From NCBI GenBank assembly GCA_030247855.1, contig JAPDRN010000052.1:124001-188000 (forward strand): a DNA stretch of 64,000 bases, written 5' to 3'. Each line of letters starts with the position of its first letter. Position 1 is the stretch's first letter. The notes under the pieces are model-generated. The model had not been told where the DNA came from. It was given only the letters and a program-made list of their open reading frames with translations, and ran no database searches. The DNA is from Knufia peltigerae (taxonomy: Eukaryota > Ascomycota > Eurotiomycetes > Chaetothyriales > Trichomeriaceae). Position numbers and translations under genes: made by a program. This document shows, in pieces, positions 23,813 to 34,398 of this stretch.

Positions 23813-25577
23813 TTACAAGACCATCTTGAACTCCGGGTCGCGATCATCGCCATACCCAATGAACTTGTCGTATTTGCCTGCAGCCTTGTCTCGGTTGATC
23901 TTTGCGCACCACAGGACGTTTAACAAGATACTGTCAAGGGAAATTAGCACAAGTCCTAATGAATCCGAAGGAGACCCGCTTACGCGAACCACGCATAGAC
24001 CAGAAGACCCAGTATGATGGTATGTGATTTGTGGTATTGTGGTGCTTGAGTAGATGGGTATGTGAAAGCTGTACATCTGTGAGTATACTTCTTTGTACTC
24101 AGATGTAGTAGAACTCACCGGAAACAAAACCACCACAGTTAGCAATCGCCAATTGAAGACCTGTACAAAACTCGTCAGTATGCTTCTTTCCCGACCATAC
24201 CTGGTACTCGAAGGACAAAACGAAGGGAATACTGACCGGAAGTTGTAGCACGCTTGTAATGCCCGGCTGAATTGTTACTATTCCAAACCAAGACAGGTGG
24301 AACGCTGGCGTATAACCCCGTTGCCATCAAGAATGTCATGCCGTACTTGGTATGATTGTCATGCACTCCAACGTTGGCAATTGCTGCATAGCCAATAATA
24401 GCCAAGGGTAGTACGCAGAGCATAACGACTCCTCGAAGTTTGAGGCGATCGGATAGGACTGCCACAATCACCGTGAGGACTGCTGCCACTGCATAGGGGA
24501 TGACCGACCATAGTTGGGCTTCGTTTGCGGTGTACCCCAGGCCTTTGATGATGGTTGGCAGGAAAAGTCCAAATGAATATAATCCGGAGAGAATCGAAAA
24601 GTACGCGGTCGCACTCAGCCATAGCTGAATATTGAACAATCCACGTTTGACCTCAGACCAGCGGAATTTCTCAGCACCCTCCGCATGGTGACCGTCTGGG
24701 AGATGTGCAGAAGTGTCCATCCGCAGTCTCCGTTTGGCCAGCTCTCTTTCTTCAGGCTTGAGGAACCAAGCTGTGTCGACACTGTTTGGCAACAAGAAAT
24801 AGGCTCCGACGCCTGCCACGAAGGTCAACAGCCCTTCAATGACCAATATCCATCTCCATCCTGCATCAAGGCCACCGCGTGAGCCAATGGATGACAGGCC
24901 GCGTGCCAGGAGGCCGCCAAACGCACCAGCAAGAGAAGCGCTGGTGTAGAAGAGACCGATCCGAAGAGCCATTTCGCCTCGGGTGTACATCCCGGACAAA
25001 TAGAGTACCATACCCGGAAGGAGCCCGCCCTCAGCAAGCCCCAGAAAAGCACGAACTACCAAGAAGCCTGCATAGTTTTGCACGAATCCGAGACACATGC
25101 CAATAATTCCCCAAGCTGCGGTCAGGAACGATAGCCAAACCCGTGGACTCGCGCGACGGAGAATCAGGTTGCTGGGCAGCTCAGACGCGATGTAGAAAGC
25201 AAAAAAAATAGCGAGTCCGTTGGCATACTGGCTGTTGTTGAGGCCAAGATCATCTTCGAGACCGAGGATCTTTGCATTGCCGACGTTTGTGCGGTCGAGA
25301 AACGAGCAAAGGAAGAGAAGAGCAAGAACCGGAAGAATTCTAGGAAGCAATCAGTCCGATAAGCAGTGCTACGTAGCACCACAGTCGAGCCTTACCTTGT
25401 GTCCAGCTTGAAGAGAAGTTTTCGAGTAAGTTTCTTGGTATGCTCATCATCGTCGAGATCCCGTTGGGCCTCAAACTCGTTTTGAATATCGACTGGCTTT
25501 TCCATAGCAGGTTGCGAATCTACTTTTTCAAGAGATCTATCGCGTGTGTTTTCGGTGTTGGTGGCCATAGTGACCAT
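23813..25577 (-). CDS. MFS transporter, anion:cation symporter (Dal5/allantoate-permease) type
   Basis: Model: complement(join 23813..23930, 23984..24068, 24119..24160, 24237..25339, 25396..25577); 509 aa. The cytosolic N-terminus is hydrophilic (EKVDSQPAMEKPVDI). Membrane segment 1 contains LLFLCSFLDRTNVGNAKI, the hallmark of this MFS subfamily, followed by ELPSNLILRR, the loop RGEMALRIGLFYTSASLAGAFGG and DAGWRWILVIEG. The last exons give AIANCGGFVSG, FTYPSTQAPQY and a tail ending DPEFKMVL. Exon 3 is only 42 nt. Members import organic anions such as allantoate, nicotinate, pantothenate or tartrate with protons across the plasma membrane. The substrate here is unknown. Its neighbours, a cupin and an AhpD-like protein, hint at an aromatic or nitrogenous catabolic role, but that is inference. 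Confidence 0.92.
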
Positions 25578-26607
25578 GTTCTGGGGAATCGGCGTCGTGA
25601 CACAATGTGAGTACTGTAGTTTTGAACGACGTCACAGGGCTTGAAGGATCGCCGACAAGATTATTCCAAGACCCAACAAGTATCAACAAGACGAAAAAGA
25701 TACAAGGATCAAATCTCAGTAGAGACGTTGTCCAACTAATAGGTTCATCTGTGCGACCAACCTTTGTTCTGGAGACCCCTCTTCTCTTTTGTACCCCGTG
25801 GGCCAGGGCCTGAAAAGGATACTGTAGATAAGGTACAGGGCCATCATCCATGCGCTTTCGCTATTATTGATTCGTGATGGCAGGCCCAGCTCGGACATCC
25901 GCCGGGGGCGTTGTGTTACATCAGGCCAGGGTGTAGCGCCAGATATAGTTAAAGATCGATGCGAGTAAGGCTTGGCTTGGTTCGCAAGCTTCACCCGGGC
26001 GAAATGGCAGCGAGGAGAACAGCCACCAAAAACCTGGGGAAACGAGTATTTCGAGGCGGAGGTAGAAGAATGTCCGAGTCTCTGTGTTTGTGCGTGGAGA
26101 TTGCGAGGAAGACGGTTGTTGTTCTTGACGCCGGTACCGGTGTTTCTTTTTGCCGAGGTCTCAAGGTACTGTGGAACTCCGTATTCCCGACTTCACAAAA
26201 CAACCTCCCAATTTCATCTTGATCCAGCTTTCCATCAGGACATATACATATCGCCGTCTGACTTTGCAGATATAGTCCTGACGAGATAAGCTTTACAGCC
26301 CCGTTCCCACCAATCGATTCCCACAAGGCTCCTTTATATGCGTGACTCGTCGTCGGGTGGCAAGGCGTCGGGAGAAAAGCCGTCTCCTCCATCAAGTCGC
26401 TTCGTAACTGCCAACAGGTCACAATGTACGTACGCTAATTCCAACCTGATTTCTATTCTGTTCTATTTTCAGAGAAAATATCAATTCCTTTCCAAATCCC
26501 CGTTTGCGTTCGTCTAATCCGCCCGGACGACGCTAACAAGTTTGTGTGTGTGCGTTTTAGCTCGTAAGATCAAGCAGTCGAGAAAGCAGCCATCATCAGC
26601 AGCAGAC
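25578..26607. promoter_or_regulatory. Divergent promoter of MFS and AhpD-like genes; probable 5'-UTR intron
   Basis: 1.03 kb between divergent genes. A donor GTACGT at 26426, a GCTAAC branch site near 26532 and an acceptor TTTTAG ending at 26560 could form a 135-nt intron in the leader of the AhpD-like gene. If unspliced, the same stretch carries a tiny upstream frame (ATG at 26424, 4 codons). Confidence 0.45.
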
Positions 26608-27462
26608 ATGTCGAAGCTTTCCGACCCATTGAAGCAACTCATCAACGCGGCGTACGCTCTGCCGGGCTACCTCAAAGCCCCGCCGACGATCCGCTCGACG
26701 TACTCGCGGGTGGCCAACAGCGCCAAAGAACATGGCGTGGGTATCCCCGCTTGGCTGACCATGGCCACGGCGACGACCATGACGCTCAACTCTCCCGGCT
26801 CGATGATCGAACTGTTCCATTTGACACAGTCACTACCCTCGCCACCTCCCGCCGCCGAGACGGCGGGTTTGATGCGCGAGGTCGGTCTCAAATGTATCTC
26901 TTTCAACGGCATCCCCCGCACCATCAACTGCCTCGGCGCGTTTCGCGAGGGCATGCCCAAGGACGTCTTCGACAGCATCCCGTCCCAACCTTCGCGACAA
27001 CTCGATCCGGACAACATTTCTACTTCGTTCGCCAGGGGCCGTGCCCTCTGGGACAGCGTGTACAGGCCCTTTGAGGGCAAACTGCTCGACAAACTGGCCC
27101 AGAGCCACCCAAATTTACCCGTCCACATTCTCAACGGCCACTACTCCAACCTGCTCTCGGACCCTCCCGCGGACTCGCCCATCAAGGTCGGCCGCGTGCT
27201 CACGTCTCTCGTCGCCATCGCGTGTCTGCGCGCGCAGACCGGCGTCGGTCCCCAGGTCACCAGCCACGTGTTCGGGCTGCGAAAGGCCTACGCCGACGGC
27301 TCGGCCGAGAAGGACATTGAAGGTGGTGAATGGTTGGCGACCGATGAAGGGAATCAATGGATTATCAACGCCATCGACGAGATAGTCCAAGGATTGACGG
27401 AGGGACGAGGCACGACTTTTGCCCCGGGAATGGCCGGCGCGAAGTTGCAGGCCAAACTGTAA
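26608..27462 (+). CDS. AhpD-like (carboxymuconolactone decarboxylase superfamily) protein
   Basis: Single exon, 284 aa from the ATG at 26608. Starts further upstream in the frame are not ATG. The all-helical AhpD-like fold is suggested by the segment GLMREVGLKCISFNGIPRTIN, the usual location of the core helix pair, and by a second repeat near LTSLVAIACLRAQTGVGPQVTSHVFGLR. The CxxC peroxiredoxin-partner motif of true AhpD is absent, so a peroxidase role is not supported. Fungal homologues are uncharacterised. It is divergent from the Dal5-type MFS gene. G+C-rich third positions are notable compared with the flanks. Confidence 0.75.
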   Translation: MSKLSDPLKQLINAAYALPGYLKAPPTIRSTYSRVANSAKEHGVGIPAWLTMATATTMTLNSPGSMIELFHLTQSLPSPPPAAETAGLMREVGLKCISFNGIPRTINCLGAFREGMPKDVFDSIPSQPSRQLDPDNISTSFARGRALWDSVYRPFEGKLLDKLAQSHPNLPVHILNGHYSNLLSDPPADSPIKVGRVLTSLVAIACLRAQTGVGPQVTSHVFGLRKAYADGSAEKDIEGGEWLATDEGNQWIINAIDEIVQGLTEGRGTTFAPGMAGAKLQAKL

Positions 27463-27994
27463 AAAGTCGGCCTCGACCGGCCCCCGTACTAGGCTACTGC
27501 AGCGAGTATCTCGAAATCTTTTTGTCGTCTAGAAACGGGAAAAATGAAAAATCCCATTGGAAATAGAATCGACATGTTTTGTACATATCATTCGTTCGAG
27601 ACAGCATCTCTTGGTAGATACGGAAAGTGTTCAATGCTCATCAGGACTCTGCATTGTGTCATCCCGTCATCGTGGTTCGATGTGCTAGAGTGGTATTTCG
27701 ACACCATCATGAATGCTGACTGATGAGTCTTCGAAAATACCTCCTTTACAATTATGTTCCAGACATCTAGGCTATCTAGGATCAAATAGCTCACCCATGC
27801 GTGTAATGCACCAAATGACCCTCGACCGGCCATTCCCCTTCCATCATGCTGAGATGATATATGACGCAAAAAAATCATCTATCCTTTTCTTTTTCCGTTT
27901 ACTCCGTACCTATTCATACCTTACGTCTCTCGGTCGCTGCAGTGGAAACTCATCTATCCCAACCAGTCCCTTACAGAAATGCTGCTCATCCCGT
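27463..27994. other. Intergenic between convergent AhpD-like and CoA-transferase genes
   Basis: 532 bp holding two 3' UTRs, with one TACTCCGTA copy at 27900-27908. Confidence 0.45.
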
Positions 27995-29915
27995 TTATTC
28001 CATCTGACCCAAGGTCTCGGCAACAGCAAAATTGGCATCCGTCTTCTCCTTGACCTCCTCAACCGTCACGCCGGGCGCGAGTTCCGTGAGCGTGAGGGTC
28101 CCCTTTGCCCTGTCGACCTCGAACACGCACAAGTCGGTGATGATGGTACTGACGACCCGGGCACCGGTCAATGGCAGAGAACAGTTCTCGACGATCTTGC
28201 TCTTGCCGTACTTGTCGACGTGGTCCGTCGTCACCACGATCTTGGTCTTGTCCGGGTTCGAAACCAGATCCATGGCGCCGCCCATGCCCTTGAACACCTT
28301 CCCGGGGATCATGTAGTTGGCGAGGTCCCCGGCGGCACTGACCTGCAACGCACCCAGGATCGAAACGTCGACGTGGCCGCCGCGGATCATGCCGAACGAC
28401 TCGGAGCTGTCGAACGTGGAGGCACCGGGCACCAGAGTGACGGTCTCCTTCCCGGCGTTGATGATGTCCGGGTCGACCTCTTCCTCGGTCGGGTACGCGC
28501 CCATGCCGAGAATGCCGTTCTCGGACTGGATCCAGACCTTGACGTCCGAGGGGAGGAAGGACGGCGCGAGGGTGGGCATGCCGACGCCCAAGTTGACGTA
28601 CATCCCGTGCTTGAGTTCCTTGGCCGCCCGGCGGGCAATGCGGTCTCGTCGGACGAGAGCTTCTGATTTGGCGTCGGACTTGTTGGAAGGCGTCGACGCC
28701 GCTTCGGATTCGTAGCCGCTGTCGTTGCCACTTGGTCGCGTCTTTTTGTTCTCAAGTACCTTGTCGACGGTCGCTGGGACGATGCGGTCGACGTAAATGC
28801 CCGGAAGGTGGATATCATTGGGGTCGATTGAACCAACGGGGACAATATTCTCGGCTTCGACGATTGTCAGACGAGCAGCCTTTGCCATGATTGGACCGAA
28901 TGCCTTTGTGGTGTACCTTTTCAGGAAGTCAGTCATATTCCTCCAATGGTCAAGTTGACAACACGTTGTATCTTACCTGAATTGGCAGTTGCCCGCCTCG
29001 TCGACCTTCCAGGCACGCAGAATGGCAACGTCGCCGGTCAAGGCTGTCTCCATGACATAAGTTCTCCCACTGAAGATTCTAGTTTCTCGGGCTTTCCCCC
29101 CTTCCAGGACCACCGACTTCTTGGTCTCTGGATCAGCCGGTCCCAATCTTGTAGGGATCTCGCCGGTCTGGATAAAGGTATCTGCATTGCATCAGCCAAA
29201 TCTTCCGTCCATCAACACATCAGTCAGGGTTGCCGCCACTTACGGACACCGGTTGGTGTGTAGAAGGCGGGAATGCCAGCTCCACCGGCACGGATTCGTT
29301 CCGCCAACGTCCCTTGAGGGCATAGTTCGATCGCGATCTGGCCGGTCAAGTACTTTTGCTCGAGCTTCTTGTTGCTTCCCAGGTATGAAAGGATGCAGCG
29401 TGTTATCTGGCCTGACTTGGTCAGGGGCGAAAGTCCGCCAGCTCCTGCAGCGCCGGCATTGTTGGAGACGGCAGTAAGGTTGTTCAGCGAGTCGACCCCT
29501 CGCTTGTGCATTGCTGTGATTATAGTTTCTACACAAGTCGTTGTCAGGCTAGAAGATCAATTTTGTATCTCTAGAGATCCAAACACATACCAGCTGTTCC
29601 ACACAGGCCAAATCCGGCGCTGAAGACGACGGATCCGGACTTCAGGTCTGCGACGGCCTCATCGGCATCTTTGAAGACTTTGGATCTCGTCCTGTCAATG
29701 ACCGGCTGATCGTCTTCGGCCTGACGGGTTGCTGCTTCTTGCCATCGTGACCGTGAGGTGGTGAAGAGTCGAGCAGCAGCCGGCCTTGATACCCAATGCT
29801 TGACATGTGATTGGCGGACAATAGGTCTACGGGGAAGCGAAGTGGTGATGATGTTAGAGCAAGAAGTTGCTCTGATGTCGTTGACGCAAAGCAATAATGT
29901 CCTTCTCGTCGCCAT
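27995..29915 (-). CDS. Succinyl-CoA:3-ketoacid CoA-transferase (SCOT), mitochondrial
   Basis: Model: complement(join 27995..28916, 28977..29181, 29244..29528, 29591..29915); 578 aa, longer than animal SCOT because of an N-terminal presequence and a hinge insert. The first 60 residues are rich in Arg, Ser and Thr and lack acids, as in mitochondrial targeting signals. The A domain has SVVFSAGFGLCGTAETIITAM, ITRCILSYLGSN and the GTLAERIRAGGAGIPAFYTPTGV stretch. The B domain has YVNLGVGMPT and SENGILGMG, whose Glu (about residue 404) is the expected covalent CoA-ester nucleophile, then GGHVDVSILGALQVS and MGGAMDLV. A Ser/Asn/Lys-rich linker near 28650-28760 joins the halves. It transfers CoA between succinate and acetoacetate or acetate. 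Divergent from a dicarboxylate-type carrier. Confidence 0.94.
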
Positions 29916-30536
29916 TGTGATATAGTTGAAATGAGTGGCCTGTATTGAAAAATCTCTTTCTACTATAATCTACTGCCACCGAGTACAACAATATTATTAT
30001 AGAGATATGTCGACGAGAATCCAAAACAAAAACCTCTCGGGTAATTTGAGCGACTTCGGATGTTGGTCGGGCACTTCAGGGAGCATATCACGGGTCCGTA
30101 TCCGATAAACACGTGACTGAGGCTGGTGACCGACGGCCATATTTTTGACACCGAGTCCTTTTGTTTACTTTGCCTCTCTGTCTGACCTCTGCAACTTCCA
30201 GATCATGTGGGGTGCACGATCAATCTTGTATCACCGAGGATGCAGGTCTCACACATCCCAATAGAATCATGCGATGACATGTGCACAAACAGAAGCAATG
30301 TGGGACCGCCTGTAGATTGAATAGCCATATATCCTGGTGTGGGAATAGTATGTGATGGTGACGGTGCAAAATGCACTTGGGACCGACAAGTCCATAGATA
30401 CAACCCGTATACGTCGACCATACATCCTCCAGGGTCTCTCAGACACTGCTGTTGCAAAGCCTGTCATCTCCATTGTCACGTACACCGGCATCGCAGTCCA
30501 CGTTCTTGCTATTCTTGTGAAATAAAGTCGTTGAAG
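29916..30536. promoter_or_regulatory. Divergent promoter of CoA-transferase and mitochondrial carrier
   Basis: 621 bp between two start codons. No other gene is present, so the two nuclear genes for mitochondrial proteins probably share regulatory sequence. No named site identified. Confidence 0.5.
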
Positions 30537-31874
30537 ATGGCAACGTCCAAGGCTCAAGGGCAACCGTTCTGGCTTGGGTGAGCATTATTATCCAGAGACC
30601 ATTCTTGAGGCATGATCTAACAATGAACAGTGGTGCCGCTGCTGCAATGGCCGCTTGTTGCAGTATGACTGTCTCCGTTCCGTTCCAAAAGACCAACGCT
30701 GACCATGGTCGCAGCTCATCCTTTAGATCAGACAAAATAGTAAAATTTTAACAATCTCGACATATTCCAGTACTAATCACTGTTGCAGCCGAATGCAAGT
30801 CATCTCGACGAGACAGAACATGTTTAGAACCCTCATTCAGTTCGCGACTCGTGATGGTAAATGCTGAATTGCAATGGACCTTGGGCGTGGCTGAATCTGT
30901 CCAGGAATTCCTTCTTTATGGTGGGGAATCTCAGCTTCTATTCTTCGGCAATCCACATATTCAACCGCAAGATTTGGATTATACAATTACTTTGCTCGCG
31001 AGGCTCGGCAGAGAACAGGGCAACAGCGGCTATCCAGTCCAATTGAGATCGCTTGCGCTGGGGTTGCTGGTGGATTTGCTGGATTGATTGGGAATCCCAC
31101 CGAAGTCTGTACGATACACACCTTGTGAATTGTTGGCTAACGTCTGTAACCAGGTAGCCCTCGTCAGAATGTGCGCCGACGGTGCAAAAGCACCGGCTCA
31201 AAGATTCGGATACGCTCATGCATTCGATGCCCTAATCAGAATCGGCAGAGAGGAAGGCGTCGGGACCTTTACTCGAGGGATCGGGCCGAATGTTGTTCGC
31301 AGCGTCATAATGAATGTGTCGCAGATCGCCACGTAGGTTGCATGCTTGTTGTCAGATTCGGTCCGTTGGCTTACACAATTGCAGATATTCCGCTGCGAAA
31401 CGTGCCTTGCTGTCGAACCCATCACTTGGCCTGAAAGATGGCATGCCGACTCATTTCCTTGCATCCTTACTTGCCGGCACTGTTGCAACTACAGCCTGCG
31501 CACCGGCCGATGTCTTGAAGAGCAGGGTTCAAAATGCTGTAACAATCGATGGAGTGAAGCCGGTTCGTAATCCCTAACTCATTCGTCGACCATATGCTGA
31601 CCGATTGCGCAGAGTGTGGGCAAGATAATTGCTGAATCGCTGCGCAATGAGGGCCCGCGGTTCCTTTTTAAGGGCTGGACTCCAGCCTGGCTAAGATTGG
31701 CGTAAGTATCCAACCTGTTGCCTCCATAGCGACACGGCCACTGACTGTTCCAGTCCCAATACTGTGCTCACTTTCATCTTTCTCGAGCAACTGCAAAAGC
31801 TTGTCAATCTGTCGAGGGAAGTGAGTGCCGCTGAGAATCTTCCAGTATCTGCATCAGTCCAGAAGGCTCAATAG
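30537..31874 (+). CDS. Mitochondrial carrier, dicarboxylate (DIC)-like
   Basis: Model: join 30537..30577, 30631..30662, 30715..30739, 30789..30856, 30905..31104, 31154..31332, 31385..31562, 31613..31701, 31754..31874; 310 aa. Three carrier repeats are readable. Repeat 1: THPLDQTKYRMQV (PxD/ExxK split over introns), then SLWWGISASILRQSTYSTARFG. Repeat 2: GLIGNPTEVALVRMCADG and GIGPNVVRSVIMNVSQIAT. Repeat 3: CAPADVLKSRVQNA and LFKGWTPAWLRLAPNTVLTFIFLEQL. The RQ.TYSTARFG signature and order fit dicarboxylate or related carriers of the inner membrane. Nine exons, three of them below 45 nt, explain why no long open frame covers it. Donors GTCTGT (31105) and GTTCGT (31563) are weak, so exact ends may shift. 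The CoA-transferase is divergent upstream. Confidence 0.87.
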
Positions 31875-31917
31875 AAATTGGCCAAAAATCATCTTGACTC
31901 CACAGCATCTATTCGTA

Positions 31918-34398
31918 TCATGTAACATTGGGCCAATCCAGCCAGTCCATAAACATGGTCTCATCGAGTTGGAATAGTTCTTGGGACGCACTTGCGTTAT
32001 TGATGGCCTCCAAGATTTGATCATCAGTCATGTCGAAGACGTAAGGTTCAGAAGAGACATTTGGCATGTTGACTGGGGCATTGGAGGATGATGAGTAGTC
32101 GACGTTCGGGTTGCCTTGATGCATTGCCTGTTCTGAACCGCCTATGATATTGGCTGGATTTCCCTCCGCTGGATTGAGAAGCGAGCTTTGCAGGATCCGA
32201 CGAATATGCCTAGCAAAGAGGACTGAAAGTCCTTTGCGGTGTTTTGGGGTACTGCCAATGCGCTCAAGCACCTGAGTGGTCTCTTCAATGAGAGATCTGG
32301 CATTTGGAGCCAGCATAGTCCTGCCTCCGAAAGCAGTGGCGCCCAAGGCCAATGCAAAGCATGCTGCAAATGATACCATGATGACGGTATTATTAGGCAT
32401 AGATTTAAGCCTGTTTTCACCTTGGACCGCCGCCCGCATCACATTCATTGCTGAGGCGAGACCAGCGGCTCGAAAGAACTGTTTAACGTCGTTCGAAGCT
32501 GTCGGATGATTGACAACATTACAGTATGTGGACAACTTTGTGTGGGAAGCCAGGATCTCGACGTAGGGTGGTAGCTGTCCTGTTCAAATATCAGACTGAG
32601 TTAAAATTGACTTCTCCCCGGGACACACCTACCATCGCCCTGCGTGATTTGTCGTGACCATACTGCGAACCATTGCTCGAAAAATCGGTCGATCTTGTCC
32701 TTGAGACTGGAGTAGAGTTAGCGCATAAGGCGTCGTATTTGAGAACCAACCCCTCACAATTTGACTGCGGTCGAGCCGCCATTAATGCCCTGACTCCCGT
32801 CACAGAATTCGCGAACGCCTGTGATCAGCCCCACCTAGAAAGGGTCAGCATCGCCACAATTCGGTTCACGTTGGACATACCAGATCGCGTCTCAAGACAG
32901 CAGCAGAGATAACACTACCATCCCAACGATCCGCGATATCGGAGATATGCCACGTGTCGCAACTTTCCACCAAGGGCCCAATAGGCACAGCGTAGGGTCG
33001 TCCTCTCGCCAAGCAGATACTAAAACACGATCAATCATCTCTTCATCGTTGGGATAGGAAGTGGTCGTACCCTCGATCAAGCACAAACAATGCAAGGTAT
33101 ACTCGTTCTCGGGTCCTAAGTAAACGACGGCCCCAAGCTGATGTTGGGTCGACATTCGGGAACCCATCGATCTGAAGGGCTCTAGTCGCATCAATACAGT
33201 CGGCTTTTGCTATTCGATCAAGGAACCCAGCCGGACGAATAGTGGGAGAGGGGACCACGATTTTGTTCAGTGAGAGGTCCAAAGCCAGAGTGAGCGCCGC
33301 AGACAAATATGCACAAGTCTCATCATCAGCCCAGTGCTTTGCAGGCGTCATCCAAGGAATGTTGACCATGAATGCGAGCACAATCTCGACCGATCTATAC
33401 TTGTTGTAAATGACGGTTCGTACAAGATGATTTCTGTGGTGAGAAAGTCGCTTCCACAGTGCCTCTGCTTTAGGTAAGAACAAAGCGGACGCGGCCAATA
33501 TGGATGTAAACAAAAATGCCGACCTGGAACGTACGAATGCTGAAGTATGCAATGTCGGATCGAGGCCCCACCTAGTGTGAGATAATCGCTCGTAGAAGAA
33601 CGCGAAGAGGGTGTCTGCTTCCTCTGTTGTCACCAGGCCTATCTCAATGGGATCAAGTTCCGGGGTATTGTCCAGGTTTGACATCAGCGAACCAAAAAAT
33701 TGTTGTAGGTCTGCATCAGCCAGATTAGACTCGATAGATGTCTGGTGCGCAAGTGTGCCGGCCGGGGAAGTTGACATGTTTGTTGATGGAGACTGGCCCG
33801 GAAGAACAGAAGCCATGGCGAGGAGTTGTAGGGGATTATCTGCATTGTTGAGCGCGAGCTCATCTGGCTTCTCGCCCATATTCGCAGGCGATACTTCGTG
33901 AGCAGTAGGTGAAATGCCATTCTCTTTGACAGGATGTAGATTCATTCGTGGATGGACCAGTGGGTGGTGAGACGGAGAACTATGGACATTTGACGTTGAA
34001 TGCCGTCGTAGAGGCGCTGTTTGAGGAGCAGATATCAATTGTCGAAGGTCTGCTTCCACGTCAAGAGCAAGTCCAGTCGAGCCGTCCTTGGAACGTTTGA
34101 TTGCCTGTTCGACTTGATAAATTGCCTTTTCCAAGCCTGTCCGCTTGCTTTGAAAAATTAGAGACCGGAAAGTAATTGATCCCAAAGGGCATCCTTACTT
34201 CTTGACGCCTTTATATCTCCCAACGTGATACTCTGGAGTAACACATTGTAGGCCAGCTTGTTGACATTTCCGACAGATGGTAGCATTGGCGTCACGAGTA
34301 CATTTTACTTTGCTTCGTCGGCATTCGAGGCATGCAGCTTGTTTGTTTTGAGCTGGACTCGAAGCAGCATCTTGATCGGCCGGGGAGCTAGTATTCAT
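31918..34398 (-). CDS. Zn2Cys6 transcription factor
   Basis: Model: complement(join 31918..32579, 32633..32706, 32758..32834, 32881..33019, 33071..34147, 34199..34398); 742 aa. The zinc cluster ACLECRRSKVKCTRD..ICRKCQQAGLQC is at residues of about 23-52, followed by the linker HVGRYKGVKNKRTGLEKAIYQVEQAI with a predicted coiled coil. The central regulatory region includes VYLALFVLDRGICLARGRPY, typical of fungal Zn2Cys6 proteins. A late segment (MPNNTVIMVSFAACFALAL) is hydrophobic, as in many members. An acidic C-terminus (DDQILEAINNASASQELFQL) could activate. The linker style recalls the PrtT group of regulators, but that is a guess. The stop is only 44 bp from the convergent carrier gene's stop. 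Targets are unknown. Confidence 0.88.

Noticed and set aside
27713..28666. 318-codon plus-strand open frame opposite the CoA-transferase
   Set aside because: Antisense shadow; His/Asp/Val-rich and without family features.
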